Source of the DNA: Dasyornis broadbenti
Lineage: Eukaryota > Chordata > Aves > Passeriformes > Dasyornithidae
Length of the DNA stretch: 64,000 nt
Reading direction: 5' to 3'
NCBI GenBank assembly: GCA_013397935.1
Contig: VZRN01006763.1
Location: forward strand, 302,711-366,710
Shown: positions 11,769-26,500 of the stretch, piece after piece
Position numbering within the stretch: the first letter of the stretch is position 1
Layout of the letters: each line of letters opens with the position of its first letter
Notes under the pieces: generated by a model
The model's database searches: none
What the model was told of the DNA's origin: nothing
What the model saw: only the letters and a program-made list of their open reading frames with translations
Made by a program: the position numbers and the translations under genes

Positions 11769-14700
11769 ATGGTTTGTAAAATTGTATGGTGTAGCCTTTC
11801 ATGTCAATTTATAGATAGTAGAAAGCAGTACCTTTCCTGTGTAGAAGGAACTGTCTATGGCCGAAAATATGAACACGGGGGACAATTACTGTTCTTGAGT
11901 GATTACAGCCTTGTAGCTCAGGTAATGACAAGGAGAACAAAAAGACAAGTGTGGTATGGAACTGCAATTCAGTAAGGAAATCATACCTAATCATGTATAT
12001 TGTGTTCTTGCCCAGAGTACCATATTAAGCTGAAGACAGATCTAGCTTGGTCATTAGTGCACCAGAGTGAAGTGGGTTCTCTGTAGTCTTGCAATAAATC
12101 TGTGCCTCATGGACTGTATGCACTAGGGTGCCTCAGTATCAACCAAAACTCTGTTTAGGCAGCTGAATCCCATACTCAATATCTGGGGTTTTAATCCTCT
12201 CTTCCAAACCACCCTTTCAGTCACAGAGGAAAATCACCACGGAAGCGCCTTCCAGTCACACAAGCTGTGTCTGCACAGGGCTGCTGCCAGCTACATCTGG
12301 CAACTACCCAGACTCCAGTGAAAGGAAACTGTACACAAAAGCTCACTACAAAATGTTGTGTCATAGTTCTCCTCCTGTTTTACTGTCGACCCAGAAGGAA
12401 ATGATGAGCTGGCCAAAACTGAAGGACAGCAGGTGAACTTATGAGCAGGAAGTCAGGCAGGTGAAAGTCAGCTTGTTGGTGGGTACTTCTAGGTATGCAA
12501 AATATCAAGTAGAAAGAAATTCTAGCAATAGGCAGTGAAGTGTATTGGTTATCACAGCAGATTGAGATCAGTAGTTTCAATGATTCAAAAGCAGAGATCA
12601 AATAAAATAATATCTTTCTTTCACCTATGTAGCAATACTGTAATACAAAGGAGTTTAATTGAAGCTTAATGAAAGAGACATTAGGTTTTAAACTCAAAAT
12701 GTCCCTTTCCTTCTTTTGCTTGCTCTCGTTCCTCAGGTTTCCTGCTTTTCACATGACATGGCTCATGTACAGTGCTTGGGGCTTTCATTGCATCACCAGC
12801 CACATCAAAAGTAGGCTTCCATTAATTTCAACAAATCCAGGAAGAAGACTTCAAAGCATATCACAGGACTTACTGGCTGAACTACTGGTGAATAGTCCAT
12901 CTGTGATGACCCCCAAAAAATATTCTTGGCCCAGCAATCATACAGTTCATTCTTCTCATATGATCAGGGGTGGGGCAAATGGGAATGCACAGAAGCATCA
13001 AGAGAAGCATGATTTCTTTTTATCCTTGTACACTAATGAACCCTCAGGGGATAAAACAGAATTTGCCACAGTAGTTGATTTCTTTCTTTTGTAAGCACGT
13101 CTTTCTCAGAGCAATAGCATGCAAGCGCACTCCTCAGCTGTCACTTAGCAAAGTTGCCACTGAGTTCACCAGGACTTTGGCTGAAGAATTTGCCTATATT
13201 GCCAACATATGAGAGCTCCATTCCTTCTACTAACACAAGCTTTTATGGGAAAACACAATGACAGTTCTTTCTTCCTGTTCCACATGAAGATTTCGGCATA
13301 ATTTTAATCAGTATACTCTGGGCCACCCACAGGTTGTCCCACAAAGCACTTCCAGTGTCAGAGACAAGCTCACTGTAAAGCTTCTCAATTATGGACCAAA
13401 ACCCCCTCATCTAAATTCAGTTCATTCTTTAGTCAAGCGCTTCTTGCAATCAGTGCCTAGCAATTTAGTTCATAAAGTCAGTTTTCCCTTGAAGTTTACT
13501 TGGAGAAATGAACTTACTGATACAAAAATAATATTCAACTTCTCAACCCATTTTGGCCTTTCTTTCAAGTGGATGGACAGACAGCAACCATTTAATTTAT
13601 AATTCAATTACACATATTTACAGATCTAAATATCCAAGCAGTGTATCCTCAAATTTCAGAAGGCTGTGGACTGAATATCCATTCCGAAATATTTTTGAAC
13701 ATTTTGATATGTATAGTCAGCAAGATATACTGGATAAGACCAAACATCCATCCCTCCATCCTCTGTAGCTTTGCACCTTCAGCAGCCAAAAGATGGCGTT
13801 TAGAAAGAACATACTTAAAAATTGGCAAAGATATCATGATGGTAAAGATTTTCCCTCAGCTTTCAGCTGAACATAGACATTGTTTTACCTTTAAAAAATT
13901 TTCACTGATGTACAAGCATCCATTACCCAGCAGGGGTAAACTGTGGTCCAGAAAACTCATTTTTTCTGTGCTATAACCAGTGAATTCCTCAGCTTGTCTA
14001 CTTGAATAACGTGCAGCTGAGAAAATCAGCAATTTTCTTCTCCTCTCAAAACAGAGAGCTCTAACAGGCATTTTTAAAGTGGCATACATTTGCTATGAGA
14101 CTTAATCAATGAGTTTTAGATTAAAGATAGAAAATAATTATGATTCCTGTGTAAATTGCTATCACACGATATTCTATATGCCTTCCTGAGACTGAAGAAA
14201 GTGGCAGAGATGCTGCTGGCAGCCAGATTTTGGCAATGAAGGTGATAAAAGAGAAAGCTGACATAGTCACAAGGGATGAGTTGGGGTTGACCAGGATAGT
14301 CTCGTCGTTGTTGTGGTAGAGTTGAATCTCTGGAGTATTACTACAAATATATGAAGCTGAGAGTGCAGATAAAGAGGCTTCGAAGTTGTCATGATGGCCA
14401 CTGGTAATTGTGGTTGTGTAAAAGCATGTTGAGATAGAAGGGTTCTTAGGGTAAGAAAATAATTGGGCTATGGAGAGTGATGAATGGGCAAGGACGGTGG
14501 AAGAGTATGGCCTGAGAGCAGTGAGTATCAAGGTGAGATGGTTGGGGTGATACCACCAGGGCGTGGAGGATGGGCAGGATGTTAAATGGGGCCTCAGCTA
14601 TTGGAATAGTGCTTGAGGGAGATTGGTTGTGATGGAAATGAGGGGATGGAAATGGTACAAGGGCTAGAGGAGATATGAGATATGAAATTACTATGTGATA

Positions 14701-17700
14701 CCAGAGATGGGAGGGCTAGAACTACCCTGGAGATATGAATTTGTATAGAAGAAGACTGAAGAGATCGGGCCTCACTCAGCAGACAAGGAACAGCAGCAGG
14801 GAGAAGACAGAGGCACCAGCAAGCCTAAGCAGACACAGAGTGAACACGTGAAACTGAATCACAGAACTGCTGTCTGCAGAAGAGAAGGAGATGGACACTG
14901 CATCTACACCCTCATTCTCTTCCTGGTGAGATGGCGAGCTCTGGAACCTTGTAGACCCATGAAAACGCTCTTACTTGAAATCTCCCTTAGCTTAGTGAAA
15001 TCATTCCCTGACCAGCGTAGAACTGTATCCAATGCTTTCTGTTTCTCATCTCTGCATTAAAAGCAGTATCATTTCTATCTGTCCTACAGGCATGCAGTCA
15101 GGCTTAATTTCTGAACCACTTGGAGACTGTCAGATGAAATAGCTGCATAAAAGCCTGTCAGTTAGAAGAGCAGATACATGCAAGCTGGGGGGCATTTTTA
15201 AATGTGCTAAGAATAGTATGAGATCTGCACTGAAGTATGTGAGCCTTAAATAGGCATGCAAGGGGTGTTTTTTTCTTACTCTAATACCATCTAGTACTGC
15301 AGCTCCCTAATCCCAGTGGGATTTGTACAACTTTGTCTTGTCAGTAGTCATTACAAAATATTGGTGATGTGCAAGTTTCAGGGAAGGCTTGGCAATTGTA
15401 TAGGCATTGAAATGTATCCTAGTGATAACAGCTTGTCAGTGGAACAGATTCCAAGGGAGGTAGTAGAAGCCTTATTCCTAGAGAAACTGAAGAGCAGGTG
15501 AGAAAAATCAATGGTGAGAAACCAACAACAGAGCCAAGAAAAATGTAGTGGACTAGACTTAAGCAGGTGTTTTTTTCCGATCCTGTTTTGTGATATATTA
15601 CCTACTTTTCAGCATTTGTTTATTGAACATATTAAAATAACAAAGATAAGAATTGATACGTTCTAACAATCAGTCTGAGGACACTGAGTACCTTCCACTC
15701 ACGAGTAAAATATAAGTGGCTCAGATATCCGTAGTATGAGTTTATATCGACCATGAGAATAGTAGATTCTTAACCAATTATCAAGTTTTAACATAATCAT
15801 TATTTATGACAAGTTTTCTGAATTATTCTTTAGAAGCAACCATCACTGAGTCTGAGTAGAAAACAGAGACATGACACTGCAGATAGGAGGAAATCTGAAA
15901 ACCCAAAATGCATGTGCATCTAGCAGATGATTTTGACCTATCAAAGCACAATCAGAGTCTCAAATGAATATATTATCATATTTTTGTCCTTTACCAAGGT
16001 AATTTTCTTACTTTTAAAGTGTGCATTGAAATTATAGTCTATGTGACTGTTTTCACAATTTATCTTAATTAACAGCCTGAGTCTTCTTGTACATTGCAGA
16101 TATTTTAATATTATGTAACCAATTAGCACTGTCTTTATTCCCTTAACTCATCAATGGAAATTTCCTTGTATGTAAAGATAATTCCCAGCTTGATCTCATT
16201 TGATGATAGAACTAATAAGATCTGGAAACCAAAAAGGTTTTATAAACGTAGGCATTTTTAAGAATTCTAATTGAAACATCTAAGCTCTGTAGATTACACC
16301 AGGACAAAATTTGTACTGGGGTGCAACAGCTACCAGGAAGAGGTGACTTCAGAAGTTCAAAATTATGTACTGAGGTGAAACCATGATGTTAACAGTCATG
16401 TCCATTTAGCTACCACATGCCTGGCAAACTCCAGTGTCTCTCAGTGTTATGTTCAAAATTTAAATTGGAAATAAGATGTATGCTTTTAATAATGAAGGTA
16501 CTTAGCAACAAGCACCCAAAGGAAGCATTAAATCCATTACAAATTGAAGCCTTTCATTAAGTTTTTTCTCGTATTGGCCACAAATCGGAATAACAACACT
16601 TTGTTTCATCCTGGAAGAAAATAATTCTCAAAGCCAATTAGTGCAAGTCAAGGTGCTGTGCTGTACTGATTGGACAGAATATGACTTTCTTTCTAAATAT
16701 CTGTCTCTACAGGGGAAATGCTGCCAGACCTTTTAGCTCAGAGTTGATGTTTCAACATCAAAGTAAAGCAAACACACCAATGTCCATCAACTTTCAAGAT
16801 CCTGAACCTGTTTACACCAAACAGAAACCTGGCTTACAATGGTTTGCCCGTACTACACATTTTAACATTCATGACTATTGACATGAAAGCCTTTTCTGAT
16901 TGGATACGAATAAGTTGCCTCTTTTTTCTTGCACTTAATTTTTTTTTCCTAGATAACTCAGTATTTGGATTTTACATAGCCATTTTTAACCTGGTGCTGC
17001 AGTTATGATTAAATATTACTATGAATGTAAGAACAAGGTGAAAATTATGGACTAAATTGATTGCATACCCTTACAAAACTTCAAAGAAAAAGATTAAAGA
17101 GTGTTAATGGTGTGTAACATCCTGGTGATAAAGACCATTTATATCCTTTTCTGAAAGTACATCTCGTTGAAAAGATCACACTGACACAGCATCCTTACAA
17201 AGACAGGCATCCAAGCCCAACTGGAAAATCAAAATTGCTACACAGTTCCTGCTGTAGGAGAGAGCCAAGTTGATGGAAGAGGCTGGGAGTGGCCAGGCTG
17301 AGAAGAGACAGTACTTAAATCTCATTTCCTGCAAACTTTCAGTGTGATCTCCACTGCACATAAATATCTCAATTCTGTCATTCCATATGTTCCAAGTCTA
17401 ACTGCTACACACTGGAGAATAAGATATCTTCCAGATTAGGGGAAAAAAATGTTACTTGTTGTAAATTAGAAACTGATGAGCAAATTGCCAATGCAACTGC
17501 AGGAAAGGCAGGCAGAATTGCATGAGATGTGGTTGTAAAATTCTAAATTTAGAGTCTTTGATGAAAATTGCTCTTGTAAAACTCATGGAATGAAGATTAA
17601 ACATAAATTGAAAAATGTACACAGATAAAATAAGACAGTAACTCTGGTTTTCTCGTTTTGCTATAATTCAGTTAAAAAAAAGGTTCATAATCTTAGACAA

Positions 17701-20419
17701 ATTTTGATAACAGACCATTATCTAGGTAACTTTCAGACAGTCTAGGATTCTGCAAAGTGTCATCAAAATTGCATGTTAGTACCTTTGTCACACATTCTGC
17801 TTGAATTTGTCTAGCTGAAAAAAAAATATAAAGAAAACAAAAGACTTGGAAATCCTTGTGGAACTGAAAAGAGGATATTGAGTTCTTTTGAAAAGAATTG
17901 AAATAGAATCCTTCCTTTGTGGGTCAAGAATAGAAGCAGAAAGGGAACAACGCTTGAGATAGGAAAAGATGCAAAATACAGACGGGAGCACAGAGATTGC
18001 AAGTTTATAAAGGGGCTGACAATTCAGGGAAATTTCTGACTTTGAAGTTCAGGTACTTAAGCACCCAATTCTTTTTTCTTCTCTTGAAAATCATAAAAAA
18101 TATCACAGTTTTATTTTGCAAATGTGTCAGGAAGATTTCACTTTAGCTGTCTGACTTCTAACACATCAGCTGTGGCTGGATCTAAGCGCTTCTTGGAGAC
18201 AGGAACACACTGCTCTTAAAATTGGGATCTATTGTTTCTTATCCTTGTTACCAATGAGATTGCTGTCAGCAGCTGTAAAGAACCTCAGCTTATTCTGTAA
18301 AAAGGCTCAAAGGTAAAGCAATCAGTAACTCAGTGAGCAGGGATCAGCCATAACAAGGAGGTGAGAACAAGAAGAGAGTAAAGTGAGGAAATCAAGGGCA
18401 ATGCCATGGACTCCCAGGGCTGGAAGGTAACCCAGGTTCCTGTTGATACAGGAAATAGCTGTGCCCTGGGTCGTTCTTTCTCACTGGGCAAACTGCCATG
18501 GAGCAGCCTTTGTCCCTCTGTTTTGCCTTCTAAAGCAGGGTGACTGCAATCTCGCTGCTTATCCCAACTACTCAGCTGAGGCCTGGACTTTCTGTAAAAA
18601 TGGGCATTTGGGAGTTTGCTGATGGCTGAACAGGATGGATGATCAGGAATCACATATTTCAGTTCAGGCTGAGGACTGACTGGCTAGGTGGCAGCTCTGC
18701 AGCAAGAGATCTAAGGGTCCAGGGGAAGGATTTAAACATTAAGTGTGCTCTTGCAGTGATGGAAACTGGTCACATCCTGGGATCATGAAGAAAAGCATAT
18801 GCATCAAAAGAAGTGATTTTCCCCTTCTGTTTGTCACCTGTGAGGCTTCATTTTGGAACCAAGAGAAGCAACTAAGATTAATAGGCAAGGACAGTTGAAC
18901 TTGAAACTCAGAATGAATGCCAGAATTGAACAAATCTCTTCAATGATGAGAAATAGGCAACTTTCCTACTGCTGCTCACCTTTTCTCTCAAGAAGTCAAC
19001 CGTATTAATGACACACACATAAGCAGCGACTTGGCATTCTATAAATGGGATATAACTACAGCCATGATTGTTACCTATGGGTTACTTCAAGATGAGTGGG
19101 GGAAAATAGAAGTGTCTGATGTAAGATTCATTGATGTCATTGAGATATCAACCTTAAGATGAAATAAATCTCATTCTGAAGGCAACTGTATTTCTCTTTT
19201 GGAAGTGGACATCCAGTTGAGACTCACTTAGAGGAAGACAAAAATGCTACAAACATATACCTTGCTGGTGAATCCCTCCTGTTTTATCAGTTTCAGTCTG
19301 AGTAGTGTTTCAGGATGCAGAGCTCCAAAGCGAATATTCTCTAATGAAGCTTTCAAGAAAAAACCCTAAGCTCCTATGGCTGCTGGTCAATATTTTAAAA
19401 AATTTTGGTGCCAGGGAATCCAAGAACAGGTTTTTGATGCTTTTGGGTAAAGAATGTACTTTCTTTTCCCTCTCTTTCCTCCCAGCTTGTTCCCAGTCCT
19501 ACTCATGTCTCTCCGCCATCCCAGAATCACTCATGACTTGTGATAAACTTGGCTCAATTAATTTCCTGAACCTAATTAAAGTAATAGTTCAATTGTTCAT
19601 TAAGAGCAATGTTCGTACTCATTTATTTATTTGCCTATTAGCTTTCCTTTGTTACCTTGGAAACTTCAATATCACAGATTAAGTTCAGTTTCAGCTTCAG
19701 CAAATCAGTTTTCCAGCAATGAAATTACTTTCTTTACCCTGTCATATTATGATATAATCTTTTATTTTTCTCTTCATCATGAAAAAGTCAAGGATATATA
19801 ACATACAAAGGGAAGATAATGTAGGGGACCTTTTGGAAAAAGCAACTTAAAATAATTGACATTAAGGAGGTGAGAAACAGGTTATAAGCACCATGCTTGA
19901 ATGGTAATACTTCTGGTGCTTAACTTCTACTTTTCAACTGGCTTCAACAAACTCTCCTTACATTGATGAGGGTTTGCACAACAGGGATTTAATTAAACAA
20001 GGACATAATTAAAAAAAAAAAAAAAAATGGAAAGGAGTAAAGGTAAAACCTGTGGCCAAAAGACGAGTATTCCCTTCATTGATTGAATCTCCACTGGCAA
20101 AACTATCAAAAGAAACATTAGAAATACTTTTTCCATTCACTTTGACATGCCAAACATTCAGCAAATATTCTGCCTAATAAGGATGAATTACATAAAACTA
20201 TTTGACTATTATCAATTATCTATATATTTGGAGAAGACAGAAAAAGGATGTTTATTTTAGGGTAATAAAGAATAGCTGAGGGGGCTGTATCCCACTTGTA
20301 CTTTCCTTCTGGTGCAGCACATGAGTTTTTATGCAATATAAAATGGTAACAGTCAAGCAGGTCTGTTCAACCTGGTCGCTGTCTGGTTCTGTGATCCAAA
20401 CATTCTATACGTGGCTTTA
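11769..20419. other. Inferred GRM5 intron: no gene seen
   Basis: Unique-looking, AT-rich sequence. The longest frames (141 codons at 12669-13094 plus; 136 codons at 14121-14531 minus) are low-information and unlike any family I recognise. No repeat of note was found. Confidence 0.6.
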
Positions 20420-20545
20420 AAAAGTGATCAGAAGTGTGGAAAGCCTCTCCTATTAGGAAAAGCTGAGCTGGGTTTTTCACCACTGCACCAGGTTGCCCAG
20501 AGAGGTGGTAGATTCCTCATCCCTGGAAACCTTTTAGGACTTCAT
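20420..20545 (+). mobile_element. CR1 LINE fragment, internally deleted
   Basis: A short degraded stretch resembles the CR1 3' region. The part tgatcagaagtg...cctctcctattaggaaaagctgag corresponds to the usual GATCAGAGG...CTCTCCTATGAGGAAAGGCTGAG. It then skips to caccaggttgcccagagaggtggtagat...ccctggaaacc, the conserved region near the CR1 end. The terminal tail is absent. Assignment rests on recalled consensus. Confidence 0.75.
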
Positions 20546-23500
20546 TGCAAGAATATTTTATTAATATAACACTTATCTATTGAAACTGAAAGCAGTTAGA
20601 ATGCACAACAGAACTTAAAACTGACTTTGTAGTCTGCCAGATAAATTTAGTACATCCTTTGATAAAGCATCGCTGAGCAAACTCAAATTGAACTGATCAG
20701 TATAACTACTGCTAGCCAAATTCTCTTGCATACTTGCATCTGTCCTGCTGTGCTAAACATCTGTTGAACCTTAGAGAGAAAAGAAAAGGCCAGTTCAGAA
20801 GGAGAGCAGTCTGGGGATAGGGCCAAGAAATTAACTGATATTTATTCTGTACTGCTTTCACATTCTACAACTTGTCAAGCTGGCGTACCAAAGTCATCTG
20901 AATAGATATTGCTGGCCAGAATAGCTTGACAGCTTACAAAAGAAGTTCAAGACTCTCATTATCTGCTCTCTGAATAATACCTCCAATAAGTACAAAAGCA
21001 ACTGGATATTTTCTTTTTCATTCTGTAGCAGATATTTCTTAGCACATAATGGGTTCATCTACATTTAGTTCAGACTTCATTTCTGAAGTAGTTTACACAA
21101 TTTTCCCCTTTTATTCTGGTCTGGTTTACTTGACCACATGTTCAGGGAGTATGACAGATAGGTTCCTAATGAATGAAACTACCCTGGAAGGTGTGCTCCA
21201 AAAAGCACCCCTATGGTACACCAGCACAGATGAGCACTAACGCTTGGTGACCACAGGAGAGCTACAGGCAAGGCAAAAAGAAAAAGAAAGCAAATAACAA
21301 ATCAGAATTTACAATGGTGACTTGCAGTTCTTAGCACCAGCAGTCTTCCTCTACAAACACAGATGCTGTAGCCCTTCTCCATCAATACAAACACTGGACC
21401 AATACCACCAAGAGTTCTGAAAAGCAGCACCAGCTGAACTGTACTTCGAGTCACAGTTTGACTGGGTAACAACTGTTTGCCCTGACAAGAAATTGAGATG
21501 CAGCTCATCATAGTTTCACCATCCTTTCAGCTGCACTATAGGGAGGTATGGAAGTACCACTGAATAATGCACAAGTTGTCTGCACAGACATCAGAGTTTA
21601 ATGTTCAAGAGCTACCTTACAAAGAGAATTTTGGTGCATAACATCAGTCAGTATCAACTGTCCCTTGCTAACCTCATTTTTGCAATGCTATATGTGATAT
21701 TTGTTGGGCTTATTTCACTTACCAAATTTATTTAATGAGAGCAAAGAACAAATTCCTCAAAGAACAGTTGGATTTTGCTTATCAAAAACCAGCTTACATT
21801 TTTAGTGAGTTTTCTCTCTTAAAAAATAATTGAATGTCCTACATGTTACTGAACCTATTCACTTTTTACCCTAACAGTGGATAGATGAAAATGATTACTG
21901 AAGATTTATGAGTCATAATAAAATTTTTCATAATCTCAGAAAAATTAGTACAAATGTTTACAAGTTTCTTGCATGGAATAATTTCTGTAATGTGTTCGAG
22001 TGCGGTGGACGCGTTACTTTGACTGGACAGATGAAAAGCATAGAGAAAATAGGCCAGGAGCCTGGGATTTTGAGTGACTTTACTCTTATAATCAGGTGAC
22101 AGAACAGAAAATCCATATATTAAAAGGAGATGCAAATGTTTGAATGGAAGATATGGATCCAGATAAAGAAAGCACAAAGAACAGGGTAATTTAGCCTTGT
22201 GACTCCATAGGAAGCCCACTGTAGGAATTTGCATTGCCTCAACAGACACCTGCGCATTTTGTGCTGCTTATGGGGGGTTTTGTTTGTGTGTTTTGAATAA
22301 TTACTTTGGAAATTTACTATGTACAAGTGGGTTGCTTTAGGTTTTTTGGAGGGAAAACTCAAGAAGAATCTGAACTACTGGGAATATTTTTGGTTTTCTC
22401 TCACTGGATGATGCTAAAAAAACATCTCTTGGCACACCTTTATGAAGTGTAGAATGGAGAATGTACCTGCCATTTCGTTATTAAAGATTAGGGAAAAAGC
22501 TGTAGCAGATCAAGTTTTAAACCAATGTGGACTGAACTTTTAGGATGTTCAAAATCATGAGAATTTGAGACTTAAAGAGTGGCAATTCAATTCACTGAGA
22601 AATACATTTTGATTTTTTATTCCCCAAGCCTCCTAAACAATATAAACTGGGATGAAGTAAACTGACAGCTTTTGTATGAGATTTCTCTTTTGTATACAGC
22701 CTTAATCTACTCACATGAGGACAAATTAAGGCTAGAGAAGTCTGACAGATGATTTAGTTTGTTCATTTGTATGAAAAAAGAAACACTGTGGTATTAGTTT
22801 AACACTAGTTAACAGAGTGTTTCCCAAAGTGAGAGCTCTGCCCTTGTGAGGAAAGATAGGGATTATTTCAGGGCAAGTGTTCCAGGAAGCTTTACAGTCA
22901 TTTGCCATAGTTCTGGAGTTTTAAACTTTGCTTAATTTTTAAAAGATAGTTTCCAGCTGTTTAAGACTCAAACAGTATTTTCAGAATCACTTTTTGATGT
23001 CTCAAACTGAGACATTCCTTCCAGGGATTGATAAATTCATATGTCAGTGTTTTAAGAATCATCATAATAATTATTTTACTGTGTTCAGAATACATGACAA
23101 AGGACAAGAAGTATCTTTTGAAGAACATCAACCTTAAAATGTGTGGTGAAAATTATGCCAGAAGCTATGCAATGAGGTGTCTGCAATAGTATGGCAGATT
23201 TGTATCTGTTGTTTGGTTTTGCTTTGTTTTTCTTTTTCTCTGGAATGGATGTTCAGTTTGTAAAAGGTAGATTGAGAGCATGGCTGTAATGTTATTCTCA
23301 GAGGCAAAACTAAAAGGAACTTGTGACTATAGCAATAGAGGCAGTAGCTGTGAACTGAAGCTGGACATGCTCCAACTGCAGTGTACACATGCATTTCGAA
23401 GAATGAGGGTAACTCAAACCACCAAGAGATTCTCAATCTGTTCATTTTTCACTTCAGGCTCTAACACCTTTCTAGAAGCTCCTCCTTAGTTAATAACAAG

Positions 23501-26500
23501 CTCCGAGGCCCAATGTAAGACAAAAAAAACCTTAACATACTTCAACAGGCAGACGTCCAGACTAGAGGATCTAATGATCATCTTATTCTCAAACACTCTA
23601 AAAGTCCAAACCTGTGAAAAAGGATTTGAGAAACGAGCCTTGTTTCCCATAACACTGCAACCAGACTCCCCTTAGCTTCCTCCTGTTTCCTGGCTGCGTT
23701 TTGCTGTTTGTTTTTCTCTCTCAGCATGTCTGGACTCCAATTAGATTACTTACCTTTTGAGAGGGAAGCTGGAGCATCCACCACGTGGGGATGTTGAGAT
23801 GGAGCTGCAGCTCTTGCTGTGCTCCACAAAGTAAAAGAAATCCGTGGAAAACCAGATCTTGCCAAGGGTATTCAGGAGATGGCAGTGTTGCTCTCACCAT
23901 CCCTCCCTGCTGCTGAAGATTTCATCTCAGTCCTGCGTTAGTGGAAGTTTTCCAAGCTTTTCAGATCTCTTTCCTTACCCCTCTCCTACTTATGCAATGG
24001 ATCTGTACCCATGAAAAAGAATGTGTAATATGCACGGATAGCAACCTCAGGGTAAGGGTCATGTTAAAGGTTCTCCAAAGCTCCCTGAATTCAGTAGTGT
24101 TTTCCCTAACACCTCCAGAATGAAATAAAGCTGTTTTCCTCTATCTGGAAATCCCCAGCAGTGCCCAGCACTGCATTGGTGTTCAGCACCAGGCATTTGA
24201 GTGACTGTGGAATGTCAGAGCAGTGCTCCAGTGAACAAAAAGTGTGAGCACCCTGAAGCAAGGATAAAGGAAACAAGGGCTGACTGATACAGCCACCAGT
24301 CACTGCTGATGTTATACAGGCAGGTGCCAGCAAGCTGGAGCAGAGCAGAATTATGTTAACATCATTCTGATAATATTTGGCATCAATTACTCGCAGCAGC
24401 AAGTAATGGGAACGTCTTATTGACTCTCCTGTCTCAGCTTGCAGCACTTTGAATTGATACCTGGCAGTACTGCCCTACAGGCAAACACTCAGGCAATTTT
24501 TCACCATGTGAAGTGGAAAGCAGGTGCCAGTTCCTCCACTACCCAGCTGGGAGCCAGAGGAGTTCCTGGAGTGGAAGCTAAAACTGGGGTGGAACTGGCA
24601 AAGATCTGTTTGGTATGACCACTAACTAGGGTACTCCAAATAGTCCAATTCATGTCATTTGGGACAGCATGAACAGTTTCCTATGTTGAAAATCTGTCTA
24701 AGCCTCAGCTAAACTCTAAGTACTGTTTAAATGTAAATGGATATGTCATCTTAAAGAAGGTGTGAACTTCCTAGGGGTGGTTAGTTCATCAGTACTTAAT
24801 TCATATATGCAGAACCTTGATTTATGTGTTGTTCCACTACACCACTTGGCAGCTATCAGCAAGAACAGCTGAGCTATACAGCTGGGACTGGCATCTGTGC
24901 TGACAGGAGTCTTGTATTCACATGTCAAGTATTGGCAGAGGGCACCCTTTTTGGTTTTGACCTTATTTAAGGCAGAAGTCTGGTGTAAAATATCACAGTG
25001 CAGTCGGAACCAAACCACCACGCTGATATCAAGGTACAGAGATTTTTCAGACAGAATAATGAAGAAATGCAGTTTCCTGTCCTTGAGAACTGGATGGATT
25101 CATACAATCAATTTTTAGAAATAAAAACACCAGTTTTAAGTTTTCCGACTTTTTTTCAAACTTCTACCTAACCCAAATTTCTGAATTCTCTGAAAAATGA
25201 AGTAGTTTTCTTTTTTGCGTTATATTTTTCTGAACATGTCTGCTTTCTCTACATGATAGGAGCCAGTAGGTGTGTGCAAAAATGATGGCAAAAGTCTTCC
25301 TTGTCAAAGTCTTGGCCAGTGCCAAGCACTTGCTGAGCAGAAGGGAGATTTGCATTCTTTGTTCCCAGAGACTTCCAGGAGGCTGACAGCTCTTTCAGCA
25401 CCAACCTGTGGGTGCACATCTTGCTCACAAAGTCTTTTAAATGATCATCCTTAATCTTTGGGATTCTCTCTTTGTCACCATCCAAACGTCATCAAATACA
25501 GCTCCACTGATTCAGTAAATAGTGGAAGAGCACATCAAAACCAGTGTAGTCCAGAGGGCAGCTGGAGGAAATGCCTGTTTCACACAGCCAAATCACACAA
25601 TTACCAAAATCGAGTACACCCAGAGAGATGGTGGAATGTGCCTCACTGTAGACTTAGCCAAATCCTTTTTATTTATTTTTATTTGCAACAAAAAGCCACC
25701 AGTGATATTTTTTATGTTGTTTTATTAAAAAGAGCATTTTTAAATTTTATGTTCCTAATTTCTGAAGCACTTAAATTAATTACAATGACGCATCAATTAT
25801 TTCCCCAATCATGTCTTTTTTGGGATCTGTTTAAGAAACAAAATAATCTTTTGACACTGCAATATTTTTTTTATTAAGACACAGAATTTTTTTAAGTTAT
25901 AAAAGATCTCATAAACGTTTATTATCTTGTGACCAATATTACTTTATCTGATAACAAATTATATGACTTGATGCAGAGACTAAGAACATAAACATTTGTT
26001 CTACAGGTACCCAGGGCTGATACAAAGTGACCATAAAAACAAAATATAATTAAGGCCTAAAGGCCACACTATTATTTAATGAATTCCAATAGTGACAGAA
26101 TTTGGTTTTCTCATCTTAAGCACATATATTTGAAATTAATTTCTTTTTTTTTTTTAAGCAATAGACGCTTTTACTCTCTATTGTGTTCCCACAAATTTCC
26201 TAATACTTGTAGCTTGATTTCCTCAGAAGACAGTGTGTTTGTCAATCCCCTTCTAATTACCTCTAGGCTAATTTCAGCCACCTCAGGCAAAATACAAATG
26301 GAAGTCAAAAAGAAGCTACGTTGCAATAAATTTCATGAAAAAATATCCATGTCACTCCCCTGAGTGACAGGGAGGCAGAGCTCAGCATTTTGCTGCTATG
26401 TTCAGCAGCACCTGCTGGTAACACTCTAGGTGCAGCCTCCTGCCTGCACAGAGGAATCAGATGAGCTTGTTTGGGTTCCAAACCAGGGCTAGAAAGGTGG

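Noticed and set aside
12669..13094. 141-codon plus-strand frame with a hydrophobic start
   Set aside because: No family resemblance, no neighbouring gene structure, and its length is within chance for 64 kb of AT-rich DNA.
14121..14531. 136-codon minus-strand frame
   Set aside because: Low-complexity Ser/Ile/Thr-rich composition with no recognisable motif; probably chance.
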